Shown in pieces: positions 35,535 through 47,409 of a stretch of 64,000 nucleotides of DNA. The stretch lies in NCBI GenBank assembly GCA_950097015.1, contig CATNEN010000003.1:7920501-7984500 (forward strand), given 5' to 3'. This DNA is from Macrostomum hystrix (lineage: Eukaryota > Platyhelminthes > Macrostomidae). The translations under genes and the position numbers were made by a program. Below the pieces are notes generated by a model. That model was not told the DNA's origin and made no database searches. It worked only from the letters and a program-made list of their open reading frames with translations. Position 1 is the stretch's first letter; each line of letters begins with the position of its first letter.

Positions 35535-35712
35535 CTCAAAATCTCACCCAGAGGATCTAGATATTAGCTACTAAAATACTTAAAATCTCACCCCTAGATA
35601 GTAGAAGTCTCAAAATCTCACCCCTAGATATTAAAAGGCTCAAAATCTCACCCCTAGATATTAAAAGGCTCAAAATCTCATTCCTAGATACTAAAGTCTC
35701 AAAATCTTACCT
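35535..35712. repeat. ~30-bp minisatellite near the SRCR-ZP gene end
   Basis: About six copies sharing CTCAAAATCTCACCCCTAGA. It resembles the 28-bp array of Beclin intron 1 (AATCTCACCC, CTAGATA) and, like it, reads GGGTGAGATT on the minus strand. Confidence 0.88.
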
Positions 35713-35883
35713 CGTAGTGTTTAATACTCTACAGCACTTTAAAACCAGATTCATAAAAAATATGATTTTAGTAAAAAGTCAGTTTAAATTGACAAGCTAG
35801 CAGGGTCACTCACAAAACACAATACTTTTGAAGCATGATGCTCTATTAAAATAAGAGAACGTCAATTTTTCCCAACTACACTA

Positions 35884-38800
35884 CTAACCAAGCAGAACGA
35901 AAAGTAGCATATATAGCAACGGAAAAAAAGTAGACAAATATTTGCCAGAATTGTCTAAGTTAGCCGTGTTAGACACGTATAACTCTGCACCGGTAGATAC
36001 TAAATTCGTCACAGAATCGTCCATGCCGGCGCTCCTACGCCGACGCCGACGCTGGCCGAGAATGACAGATTCGGCCGAGTCGCGCTGACAGCCGCGGCAT
36101 TCAATTGGATCGGATCGATTGCAGACACTCAGATTGCAGTGGACATGCATTCGGCCAGCGCTATCGCCGGCAAATCTAAACGCTAAAAATCTTAAACCAA
36201 CCAATCTATCGGAGATGTCAATCAATCTAACATTGGCTGTCGGACAACGATTCACTAACAGATTGTAGCGCGGCAGGGCGCTGGCGTTAGGGACGCTGGT
36301 AGCCCAACAGTCGATTAGGCGCAGTTTAACAGCCAGAGTGTCGTCAACCTATTCGACAATTTGCGGTTTTTAGAAGAGATCTATAAAAAAGAATCTAAAA
36401 AAAATAGAAAAATAATATATAATAATAATATTTACACGAGGGCTGCGAGCAATGGCAGCCATCGTTTGGTGACACTAGACCCGCAGCCAGCGAGGAGGCA
36501 ATTCTGCCCATTTCGCTGACTCCTGAGCACACTCGCACACGGATACTGTACGACTTTCTCATCATCAGGCAGTGTACAACCTCACTGTGCCTTGGAGGTT
36601 GGCCCTCAAGGGCATAAATTGCACGACAAGCCCCCAAGCCTTCTCTACGCGGCTGCGCCCTTAATTAATGTGGTCTCGCCGTGGAATTGTGCAGCAAACG
36701 CGTTGCAACTCACCCCTACTCACTTATTTATAATAATCGGCGAACTAAAAAATCTGCAATCTAAGAATCGGATATATCTAAAAATGGGCGTTTTAGGAAT
36801 CGGAGATATCTAAAAATGGGCGATTTAAGAATCGGAGATATCTAAAAATGGGCGATTTAAGAATCGGAGATATCTAAAAATGGGCGATTTAAGAATCGGA
36901 GATATCTAAAAATGGGCGATTTAAGAATCGGAGATATCTAAAAATGGGCGGTTTAAGAATCGGAGATATCTAAAAATGGGCGATTTAGGAATCGGAGATA
37001 TCTAAAAATGGGCGGTTTAAGAATCGGAGATATCTAAAAATGGGCGATTTAGGAATCGCAGATATCTAAAAATGGGCGGTTTAAGAATCGGAGATATCTA
37101 AAAATGGGCGATTTAGGAATCGCAGATATCTAAAAATGGGCGATTTAGGAATCGGAGATATCTAAAAATGGGCGGTAATAAGAATCGTCGGAGATATCTA
37201 AAAATGGGCGTTTTAATAATCGGAGATATCTAAAAATGGGCGGTTTAAGAATCGGAGATATCTAAAAATGGGCGATTTAGGAATCGGAGATGTCTAAAAA
37301 TGGGCAGTTTAAGAATCGGAGATATCTAAAAATGGGCGGTTTAAGAATCGGAGATATCTAAAAATGGGCGTTTTAAGAATCGGAGATATCTAAAAATGGG
37401 CGTTTTAAGAATCGGAGTTATCTAAAAATGGGTGATTTAAGAATCTGAGATATCTAAAAATGAATAATCTAAGAATCTGAGATATCTTAAAATGGGTGAT
37501 TTAAGAATAGGCGATCAATAAGAATCACAGATTTGAGAATAGGCGATCTATAAAACAGAATATAAAAAGCAGAGCAATATTAAAAGAATTTCTGATTTCA
37601 AACAAACCTGCAACAGACGAACTCTAGCAAATATTGGCTGGCCGAGCAGTACAGGTGTTTGTTCAACAGCCGAATTGGTGAGCGGCTGTTGAAATTCCAG
37701 ACTGGCGCCATCGGCAGACGGTAGCAGGCTGGCGAATAAGCCAATATCGGTGACGAATTTGGCCTGACCGGAGCTCTCTGGCATTGGAATGGCGGCCACA
37801 TCCACAGCCGCAGCTCCTAGGCTGGCTCTGCTAGGCAAAGCGCATAGTATTGGCACGCGAAGCGGTGTGTCCGTGTACACCAGAGCCGATGTTGAAGCCA
37901 CCGACGGTAGGAGACGAATTTCCATCTTATAGAGCTGATGACTCGCATTGTACGACTGGCTAACATTGCACTCTGTGTAGGCTAGCTGAGGTGCGGAATA
38001 GAGGATAAACTGGGATAGAACTTTTACAGCATTCACCGGCTAATTAAAAAGGTAGTTTTCTGCTTAGTTATGGGTAGCTCATTGTTAATACAAAAAGTTG
38101 CTTCGCTAAAAGAACATATTATGTTTTTCAGTGCTCTAAAAGACGTCTTATAAATGTTTAAATGATGAGATATTTATGATTAATAAATCCCATTGCTCAT
38201 AGATAAGCGTTGCTCATAGCCACGCTCATAAAAGCCAATGAGACTATCATTGCTCATAAATGCTAATGAGCTAATCATTGCTCATAAATGCTAATGAGCC
38301 AATCATTGCTCATAAATTCCAATTAGACTATCATTGCTCATAAATTCCAATTAGACTATCATTGCTCATAAATGGCAGTTAGACTATAATTGCTCATAAA
38401 TGGCAGTTAGACTATCATTGCTCATAAATGTCAGTTAGACTATCATTGCTCATAAATGCCAGTTAGACTATAATTGCTCATAAATGTCAGTTTGACTATA
38501 ATTGCTCATAAATGCCAATTAGACTATTATTGCTCATAAATGCCAATTAGACTATAATTGCTCATAAATGTCAGTTAGACTATAATTGCTCATAAATGTC
38601 AGTTAGACTATAATTGCTCATAAATGCCAATTAGACTATAATTGCTCATAAATGTCAGTTAGACTATAATTGCTCATAAATGCCAATTAGACTATAATTG
38701 CTCATAAATGCCAACTAGACTATCATTGCTCATAAATGTCAGTTAGACTATAATTGCTCATAAATGTCAGTTTGACTATAATTGCTCATAAATGTCAGTT

Positions 38801-41765
38801 TGACTATAATTGCTCATAAATGCCAATTAGACTATTATTGCTCATAAATGCCAATTAGACTATAATTGCTCATAAATGTCAGTTTGACTATAATTGCTCA
38901 TAAATGTCAGTTAGACTATAATTGCTCATAAATGCCAATTAGACTATAATTGCTCATAAATGTCAGTTAGACTATAATTGCTCATAAATGCCAATTAGAC
39001 TATAATTGCTCATAAATGCCAACTAGACTATCATTGGTCATAAATGTCAGTTAGACTATAATTGCTCATAAATGTCGATTAGACTATCATTGCTTACTGG
39101 TCATTGTTCATGTATAGAGATAAAAATGTATTATTACTAGATCTAAGCAAGCATTTGTAATTTTCTGCCCTTATTTTTAAATCACGGTCGTCTTACATCC
39201 AACCAGACGTGAGTAGCGTTGCTGCCGAGCGAGAAGCCGGTGCAATTCTTAGGATGAACAGTTGGCTCCAGTGTCAGCCTATTCGGACTCTCAACGCCGT
39301 CAGCCAATAGGAAAGCGACACGGAATCCGCGATCGCTGCAGTCCAAACTGGGCCTAGGCGGCTCGCGCGAGGGCCCTCCCTGCGGTAGGCATTCCAGAGC
39401 GGCTTGGCCAGACCTACAAACTGCCACAGATCTGCTGCAGCTGTCTAAGCCTTTGCTGCTGCCGCCGCTGCAGCTGAGAAGGACGCCAGTTCGATCCGAG
39501 CTATCGGCTACCATGCCAGGCCGCCATGGCAGACGATCTGGCAGGCCGACGAATGAGCTGCGAGATGGATTTCGGGGTGGGTGGAAAATGAGGAATAGAG
39601 AAACGAATGTGTTAAGAAGAGAAAAGGAGGATTAGAGAACCTAAAGGATTAAGAGAGTGGAGAAAAAAGAGGATTAGAGGAACTAAAGGATTAAGAGAGT
39701 GGAGAAAAATGAGGATTAGAGAAACTAATGGATTAAGAGAGTGGAGAAAAATGAGGATTAGAGGAACTAATGGATTAAGAGAGTGAAGAAGAATGAGGAT
39801 TAGAGGAACTAATGGATTAAAAGAGTGGAGAAAAATGAGGATTAGAGGAACTAATGGATTAAGAGAGTGGAGAAAAATGAGGATTACAGGAACCAATGGG
39901 TTATGAATAGGAGAGTGGAGAAAAATGAGGATATTTTTAAAGAGTAATATTAAAGAATAAAAGCATACCCTTGACAAAGGACCGAGCACACAGATTGAGC
40001 TTCTCTGATACCAAACTGATCAGAGCAAACTGTTACGTTATTGAATAATACGCGCCTATCTTTCAGCTCAACAAACTCGCTAACATTGTAGCGACCAGTT
40101 ATAGCGCAACGACCGCCATTGGTGTGCAATGGCACTGGCTGCACTGAATAAACTGCTGGCTGTGTAGTAGCAGCATCAGGCACAACAGCAGACCTAGTTG
40201 GCTGAACAACGCTCGAACTGTGACAGCTGATCTGTACGTAGTTGCCTGAGTTGTGACACTGTTTAGGTATGTCGCGGCCAATTATGTATTCGCATGCCAC
40301 TGCTAAATCCCACGTGCTGCGAAATTTCACCTGCAAAATGAGTAAATCATGATCATGATTAATGACCAGTTTTACAGCCCAGGACCAGTTTCACTGTTCA
40401 TAAATGACCAGTTTCACAGCTTATAAATGACCAGTTTCACATCTCATAAATGACCAGTTTCACAGCTCATAAATGACCAGTTTCACAGCTTATAAATGAC
40501 CAGTTTCACATCTCATAAATGACCAGTTTCACAGCTCATAAATGACCAGTTTCTCAGCCCATAAATGACCAGTTTCACTGCTCATAAATGACCAGTTTCA
40601 CTGCTCATAAATGACCAGTTTCACTGCTCATAAATGACCAGTTTCACTGCTCATAAATGACCAGTTTCACTGCTCATAAATGACCAGTTTCACTGCTCAT
40701 AAATGACAAGTTTCACTGCTCATAAATGACCAGTTTCGCAGCTCATAAATGACCAGTTTCACAGCTTATAAATGACCAGTTTCACAGCTTATAAATGACC
40801 AGTTTCAAAGCTTATACTCGTAAATGAACAGTTTCTCAGCCCAAAAATGACCAGTTTTACAGCACGTAAATGAACGGTTTTACACCTCATAAATGAGCAG
40901 TTTCACAGCACATAAATGACCAGTTTCACAGCACATAAATGACAAGTTTCAAAGCTCATAAATGACCAGTTTCACAGCTCATAAATGACCAGTTTTACAG
41001 CTCATAAATGACCAGTTTCATAGCTTCTAAATGACCAGTTTCACAGCACAAAAATGACCAGTTTCAATTGCCTAGTACTATTCTATTATAATAGACTCAC
41101 ATTAAACGAGTCACAGTTCTTAATAGCAATGACAGGTCTAGCTAGCGGTGCGGCAGTTTCTGAAGCGGACAACTTGGCAACAGACAAGTTAGCATTGAAA
41201 TTCATCAATGAGCAGGCTAGGCGAACAGCGTTTAAATCGAATTTGCCCAAATCGCAAACTGGGCCCCAGCTGCCATCCGAGAGGCCAATTTCCAGGAAAC
41301 CGTAGTGGCTGCCAGTTGGGGCAGCGAAACGAACACTGGTTGGACGGGCCATAGTGGAAGTGAGAGCCATGCCCATTTTTGGCAGACCTGCAAAATTTGC
41401 ATTAACAGAATTTTACTTTATAATTGTACTGGCCATATAAAAGTAAGAACTCCCTGAGCTCAATTCCTCACTGCCAGACCAGAGGTACAGTGAAAGTTTT
41501 AGCTGCCTGACAATGAGAAAGTCAGGGCAGATGTACACACTCTCCGTGAGTGTGCGCAGGAGTCAAAGGAATTGACAGAATCGTCTTGTAACTGGCCGCA
41601 GGTTTAGTGTCACCAAATGATGTGCTAGTGACTATAGCTCAACTGCCATCACTATTTTCTAGTATCTCTAATTTCTAACCAATAGGCTTAAAGCTAGGCC
41701 TCGTGGTAAAAATATAGCAGAAACTTACAAGCAAAGCCAATGATAAGCAGAAATGGTAGTGTCAT
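35884..41765 (-). CDS. SRCR-SRCR-ZP surface/secreted protein, complete
   Basis: Six exons join in phase with GT..AG junctions: 41765-41729, 41387-41101, 40330-39969, 39557-39197, 38039-37608 and 36348-35884, giving 647 aa. The acceptor AG directly abuts the ATG. Order: signal peptide (MTLPFLLIIGFACLP); SRCR-like domain 1 across exons 2-3 (GSWGPVCDLGKFDLNAVRLA); a Pro/Thr/Val linker; SRCR-like domain 2 across exons 3-4 (FGIREAQSVCSVL, GVLLSCSG); a zona pellucida module from about residue 295 (NCTGFSLGSNATHVWLD; LRLIDCWATS; HVHCNLSVC); a furin-type hexa-arginine at about 593-598; and a hydrophobic C-terminus (FFPLLYMLLFVLLG) with no cytoplasmic tail, suggesting GPI anchoring or a removed propeptide. 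ZP modules polymerise into extracellular filaments. SRCR-plus-ZP recalls DMBT1-type proteins, but I infer no specific role. Confidence 0.9.
36425..36722 (-). mobile_element. SINE family A copy in SRCR-ZP intron 5
   Basis: Matches the 29.1-kb copy along most of its length (GTGACACTAGACCCGCAGCC, GCACGACAAGCCCCCAAGCC). The tRNA head region near 36690-36720 is damaged. The AT-repeat tail is at 36415-36435. Confidence 0.7.
36772..37505. repeat. 32-bp minisatellite, SRCR-ZP intron 5
   Basis: About 22 copies of a 32-bp unit (core GGAGATATCTAAAAATGGGC). It abuts the SINE A copy on its left. Confidence 0.95.
38195..39095. repeat. 28-bp minisatellite, SRCR-ZP intron 4
   Basis: About 32 copies of a 28-bp unit (core ATTGCTCATAAATGTCAGTT). 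A block of about 300 bp (near 38500-38700) recurs at 38810-39010. The unit shares GCTCATAAATG.CCAGTT with the intron 2 array. Confidence 0.95.
39620..39935. repeat. ~41-bp minisatellite, SRCR-ZP intron 3
   Basis: About seven copies of a roughly 41-bp unit (core GGATTAAGAGAGTGGAGAAA). It nearly fills the 411-bp intron between its splice sites. Confidence 0.93.
40350..41075. repeat. 23-bp minisatellite, SRCR-ZP intron 2
   Basis: About 30 copies of a 23-bp unit (core AAATGACCAGTTTCACAGCT) occupying nearly the whole 770-bp intron. Confidence 0.95.
41465..41655 (+). mobile_element. SINE family A fragment, SRCR-ZP intron 1
   Basis: Body sequence GCCTGACAATGAGAAAGTCA and GTTTAGTGTCACCAAATGAT in plus orientation. 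It fills over half of this 341-bp intron. Confidence 0.65.
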
Positions 41766-41769
41766 CTGA

Positions 41770-43253
41770 AATGATTGTAAAATATGTTATCACGGTTTTT
41801 ACAAGATTAATACAATTTTTAATGGCTTGTCATAAATCTTGAAATAATCAATAATAAAAAATAGAAATGTTGCAAATTCATCTTACAAATAAATTAAGCA
41901 ATTCAGCGTAGCCAATTGGGTAACAAGGTCAAGATGCCAGCAACAAACTATTGTTTGTTGCTTACTAGTGACAGCTTATAATTTGGGTAAACAAAAATAC
42001 CTCTAGCTAATCCTATCTAGCTTTATTGTAGCAAATTTGCACTTTTATGTGCCATATGCAAGTTATTATCTAAGGGTTGCTTTTATTATTATACTGTCTA
42101 ATAGTATTGCATTCTAGGTTTATACTGACAATAAAAAACAATTTTTAACAAGAAAATACTATTATGATAGATAATCAACACACCAAATTATTTGTGGATG
42201 AAGCTAAGGTAATGAAACAATATCTAGCTAGAATAGCCAAGTGAAAATAGGCTCTAATTCATAGTTTAGAACACTCTACATTACCAAAGAAAATGACTGA
42301 GTCCTGTTTTAGTGTACACCAATGTACACCATATAAAATGTGAATTTGAGTAGCTTAAAATGGCTTAACTAATCTTAGGCCCTACTATAACTTTAAAATA
42401 TTTTAATATAACAAAAGCTAAACAGACAGAATGCCAGACCAGTGTACAAAAAAGGAGATAAATAAAAAAAATAATTAATAATTAGTCTTTACATTCTGGT
42501 CTTGAAATTGCTTATTTTTGAATAAACAACTATGTTTAAAGATGAGTATCCTTATAAAAACCAAAATATTGACATTGCTGCAATACAATAGGGCCTATGT
42601 GTTCTTCTTGCAGGTATATTATTATATATATAGCTAAGAGAATATTTTCTTGTTAAATGATCAGTCTATTAAAAGTATGCTAAATTCATTATTAATTTAG
42701 AAAGTTTTTTAGGCCAATTTTGCAAAACATTTATAAGAATTTTGGACCCAGAAAAAAACCTAGTTTACCAGTAAGGCACAAGCCAGGAAAATTTTTCTGG
42801 CTTATGCCTTATGTATGTAAGAGTGCCTAATGGCTATCTAAGATATTCAGATTTTCAATATATGAATATGATATAAATAAGGAAGATATAAATGGTTTAC
42901 TTGTGTCACACATTTTTATAAAAATACTATGAAAATATACTACATGGCAGAAATTATTACTTGTCCTACAACAACAGCAACAACAACAAACTACAGCCAC
43001 TCTGACTGAAGCCAAAGAGCGGGAAGCTGTCAAAAGACACGCACAAGTGTAGACTTGCATAGGAGGATCAGTCCACAAGGGTCAGAGGTGCTGGCACAAG
43101 TCAATAGCATGTCGATGAAGCACTATGCTCTTGCCTGGCTGCACCGCCGTGGTCCCTACAGGGAAAGCAACAGCATATCCTGCAAGGGCTCTGGTCCTAC
43201 AAAAGGCCTACATTCTAGTCGTGGTGCATTGTTGCAACAGTATACAAGTATAA
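41770..43253. other. AT-rich spacer without recognised gene
   Basis: No coding frame supported. The 113-aa plus frame starting at 43055 lies partly inside a MITE and is rejected. Confidence 0.45.
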
Positions 43254-43436
43254 CTTGCGCCGACAGTTTCACCAAAAGTTTCCACTGTTTTCTAAACAGT
43301 TTTCCAAAACTGTCAGTGAAAACTGTCCGCAAATGTTTACCAACAGTTTCACCGCAAGTAAATTTAAAGCATTTGAGTTTAGAAAACTCAATTTAGAAAC
43401 CTGTCATTGGAACTGTGGTGAAACTGTCGGTACAAG
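43254..43436. mobile_element. 183-bp MITE, PIF/Harbinger-like
   Basis: Terminal inverted repeats of about 20 bp: CTTGCGCCGACAGTTTCACC on the left matches the reverse complement of GGTGAAACTGTCGGTACAAG on the right with two mismatches. Both sides are flanked by TAA (43251-43253 and 43437-43439), the TWA-type duplication of PIF/Harbinger. It has no coding capacity. Confidence 0.65.
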
Positions 43437-43613
43437 TAATACTCATAACAGTATTGGTAGCTAGGTCATACAGCTCTAAATAGTTAGCCTAATTGAAGCA
43501 AATATAGGCATAGGCAAAGCTTGGGTAGGTAGGCACGCCTACCTGTCCTTACTACCCTAACTAATTATAAGTTCTAACAAATCCAGACAAAACAATATAA
43601 TGTACATTAACAT

Positions 43614-44072
43614 AAGGCAGTTGTTATTTGTCCGGTTAACTGGACAAATAGCCGTTTGATTATTCATCCGGTTAATCGAGGTTGTAGAGGTTGTAGCGCT
43701 ACCACGAGAACCTCTATCATTTGTAAGATAAAATAATTAACAAGCTGCAAAAGGACAGTCATTCAGATTTGAAGTTTGTGTCTCAAATTATTTTCGCTTA
43801 TCAGCTAATTAAAAAATTAAAACCTTTTCCAGAAATTCGGTTGTTTCAGGGACTAACTTAGTTCAAGGGTAGGGGCCTATAGTAGTATAGTTTGGTCTTT
43901 GTGAGGTCAAGACTCAAGATGGCTATTAGCAGGGCAAGAGTGGTCTTTGGGAGGATCGTTGCTCCTGCTCATTAAAAGGGGAGAAATTAAGTCCTTGGGT
44001 GGTTAACTGGTTAACCGGACGAATAACCAAATGGCTATTTGTCCGGTTAACCGGACAAATAACAACTACCTT
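43614..44072. mobile_element. 459-bp MITE with ~60-bp terminal inverted repeats
   Basis: The left end starts AAGGCAGTTGTTATTTGTCC and the right end is its reverse complement with one change. Similarity continues about 60 bp inwards. Flanked by AACAT direct repeats (43609-43613, 44073-44077). Each end contains the palindrome TTTGTCCGGTTAACCGGACA. No transposase inside. The superfamily is not assigned; a 5-bp duplication is not diagnostic. Confidence 0.75.
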
Positions 44073-44077
44073 AACAT

Positions 44078-45864
44078 AATAGGCCTAGCTAAAGAGGAAA
44101 AAATAGAAAAAAGAGAAAAATCAGAGGGAATTTGTCCATGCATTACACTTCTAGTCTGGACTCTAGACTAGAGACTAGAGCTATTAGCCATAAAGTAAAT
44201 ATATTCATATAAAGGGTACAGATCAAATTGTCATATGATTATGACGTTTTGCACAAAAGTATCACAATATTCAATTTAATATGACAATATTGACTATTTG
44301 TATAGTCAAGTATTTGCAGATCTCATGCTCATGTTTCAATTCAAGTCAAACAATGACTTGGCTCTATTCTAAGAGCTGTGTGCCTGTTTATAAAACTCAC
44401 AGCATGCACAACAGTCAACAACTTGAAATGTAGTATCAGTGTACTTGTGCATGTGTACATCATGCAAATAATTGACATTGCTATGGAATGACAATGCAAT
44501 AGAAGGGTACATTTAAGTTACATGTACATAGCTACATGCAGAACGAAATTCACATGTTATGTAATGTGCAATGTACTTTGAGTGGCTCAAATGACATTTT
44601 TGTAGAGCCAAGTGAGACAAGGCCAAAATGTATGCTTCGCTTTGCTTATGCTTTCAACAAAGCTGTTTGCGGAGACAATAAAATAACAATATGACGATTT
44701 AGATAATGTTTTTTACAATCCACATATGACGATTTCGGCCGGAGCCATTATAAAGACAAATCTTTAGCATGTAGGCCTATCCAGTTTTGATTTACATTTA
44801 TTAAACGATTATATATTTGTATAGAGTAGAAGATCATGTGTAATTTTTTTAGATAATGGGTAGAATGAAACATCTACAATTTCTGCTTCATGGTGGCGGA
44901 GTAAGGGGTAGTGATAAGAACTACCTTGATAAGAACAAATTAACACGTTTCTAATTCAAACATTAATTTTAAACATTTTAAGCAATCGTGCAGTAAAACA
45001 AAAAAACTAAAACGATACCATCTTACGATAAAAGCTGCTTAGTGTTAATTACAAAAAACGAATTGCTGCTGAGTTGGACTTTGCAACTAAACACAAAAGC
45101 TTAATTACTTTGACCAATCATTCATCGTTCATAGACATGGATATTTGTAACATTTTAGACCCGCTTTGATATTTACAGGTTCTGTTAACAGTGTTACACA
45201 GTAAGGTCGTAGGCCTATACGTGCCGCTGACTAATAAAATTGGGTCTATGTATTTTTTATATAAGAATATGTCAAATCAGATAAAGTATCTATTTTAATT
45301 ACGATGAAACTCTTATCAAGACATCACTCGTTAGACACACTGATGATAAGAATATCAACATGCCAGACCTAATTAATTAGTTTTGTCTATCACATAGCTA
45401 TCTATAAATGTCATATTCTTGTTCATTATTGTAGGGCCTACTCTACATTTTGTTTTATATCAATGATATTATTAGCTATACAGTATATTATATATTCCAT
45501 ATGCTTTAAATATTAGCTATACTTTAGTTACATTACATTATGTCATGTCTTAGGCCCCTATTGTCTTTGTCAGTAACAGGGGGTCCATACATGCGCAACA
45601 CCCGGCCGACCCGGCCGAACTGGCCGGGTGAAACGAGGGCCAAGCAAGGTAAGTCGCAAAAACCAATCGACCAAGCGCCAAAAAATCAAAGGGGGGACCA
45701 AGGGACAAAAAAGGAAGGCTTGAAGAAAAGGAAAAAGGGGAGAGAAAAAGAGAGCAAATGAGAGCAAACTAAGTCGTAAATAGAGCAATGAAACGAACTA
45801 AGTCGCAAATGAGAGCAAAAACTAAGTCGCAAGGCTGGCTAAGATTTGGGAGGTTGCGCATGTA
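44078..45864. other. Spacer without recognised gene
   Basis: AT-rich to 45540, then a GC-rich block with GGCCGG/CCGGCC inverted repeats (45600-45630) and about three degenerate repeats containing AACTAAGTCGCAAATGAGAG (45750-45835). No gene supported. Confidence 0.45.
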
Positions 45865-45867
45865 TGA

Positions 45868-46560
45868 GGGGGTCAGTGGCAGAGCAGTTTGCCTCTAGCA
45901 CCAAGGTCCGTGAGCTAAATTCAGTGTTAAGGCCACATTCATTTTGGGTGCTGCCAAAGAGAAAATATTTGGAACTTGTTGTGCAATTTTTTCAGTCCAA
46001 GGTCATTTCGGTGACTTGAAGACATTTTGGTGAAAGTCATTTTAGTGACAACTCAAGTCATTTTGGTGACAGACTTGGTCAGTTCAGTGACAACTTTTTT
46101 TGTGCCTAAATATGCTAAAAAAACAGCCTTCCATGTGAAGTATGCACACCTATAAACTATTATTTAATATTAATTTTCTCAGCATATTCAAGTGCATGAA
46201 TATGTCACCAAACTGACCAATTCTGTCACCAAAGCCAAAACAATTGAGTTGTCTCTGAAATGACTGTCACCAAAATGTCTAGTCACCAAGATAACCTGGG
46301 ACCCAATTTACAGCCCTTCAACCCTTAGGCCCCTAAGGAAATGTACAATGCCTGACACTGTCAATGAGAAAGTTAGGTAGATATACACACTACATGCCCG
46401 TGTGAGTATGTGGCTATGTACAGTATCTGAGTGCATGTGTGCTTAGTAGTTTAGCAAAATGCACAAAATTGCCACTTTGTCGGCTGCTAGTTTAGAATGA
46501 CCAATTCATGTGCAATTGCCCACAATCTTTTTGCAATTATTATTATTATTATAAAATTAT
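45868..46560 (+). mobile_element. SINE family A copy, split by a nested element
   Basis: The head is at 45868-45960: GGTCAGTGGCAGAGCAGTTT, then a degenerate B box near TCCGTGAGCTAAATTC. The body (GACACTGTCAATGAGAAAGT and GTGTGAGTATGTGGC) and the ATT tail (46535-46550) resume at about 46310. The intervening 300 bp is a separate fold-back element. Confidence 0.65.
45997..46301. mobile_element. ~305-bp fold-back element nested in a SINE
   Basis: The left half (GGTCATTTCGGTGACTT, CATTTTGGTGA, AGTGACAACTCAA) matches the reverse complement of the right half (AGTCACCAAGATAACC, TCACCAAAATG, TTGAGTTGTCTCT) over about 100 bp per arm. TCATTTTGGTGAC is also repeated within each arm. Ends are approximate and no clear target duplication was found. 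Confidence 0.6.
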
Positions 46561-46749
46561 AATAATTATAAATATAGTTGGTAACCTTTTTTATCATAGC
46601 TTATCATTTTTTTGCTATTACTATTTAGTTTTAGCAAAAAACCTTTTTTGCCTTAAACTGGTTTTGCCGACTTGTAAAGTATTTCAAGATGATACCAATA
46701 CCAAGGCTTAATTAAGTTATCTTTTAATAAAGATAAGTTCTTTTATTTT

Positions 46750-47405
46750 ATTAAATATCTAATAGGCCTCGTTGTTATTATTAGGGGCCTATTCTTAGAA
46801 ATCTTTTCTGGCAAAATTTATTTTTTGTTGTTTAAATGCACCAGTTTGTTTAAATACACTGTTTGTTTATCTGCACTGAAAAATATAAAAGTTATACTGA
46901 AATCGCGGAGGTGAGGAGGAGAAGTTTAGTATAAATACACACGAAGCAAAGAGAGATAAACTAACTCGGACAACCTTGGTTGAATAGGAGTTGAAAGTAA
47001 AAGAAAGCTTGAATCTTGGAGTGTTCATATTAAAGTTATTTGAGAAAGAGACATTGCGAAAGAGAAGTAAATAGAGTGAAGAAAAAGCTATAAATCTAGA
47101 TCCATTGGTAAAGCCCAAGGATGGACTGAAGATTGAACTGAAGACTGATAAAGACTGATAAAGATGGATAAAGATTGATACAAGGTACTTATAGAAATAA
47201 TACATTAAGGTTATAAGCAAAAATATAATATAGAAGATAGATACCGGCCATATTGAAAGTATAATGCTACCATATTGAATATATAACCTCTACCAGTTTG
47301 AATTGAAATAAGAAGTGCATAAAGCAAATAATTAAAGACATTCATAAGATTGACATAAAGTGTATAAGGAAAGAAGCCTACAACAACATTGGTGGCATTC
47401 AGTGG
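46750..47405 (+). mobile_element. Probable degenerate LTR plus primer-binding site
   Basis: ACAACAACATTGGTGGCATT (from about 47380) resembles the junction of an LTR end with a Gypsy-type primer-binding site. Upstream is an AGTATAAATAC TATA-like box (about 46928). The 5' LTR boundary is uncertain, and no gag or pol follows. Confidence 0.35.
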
Positions 47406-47409
47406 AATA

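Noticed and set aside
43055-43464. 113- and 69-aa plus frames
   Set aside because: They overlap a MITE with inverted ends and have no domain or splice context.
45540-45788. Overlapping 72-73-aa frames on both strands
   Set aside because: Composition reflects a Lys/Arg-rich or Phe/Leu-rich reading of a biased region with short repeats; no homology recognised.
46867-47220. 117-aa minus frame
   Set aside because: AT-rich low-complexity composition, and it overlaps the probable LTR relic.
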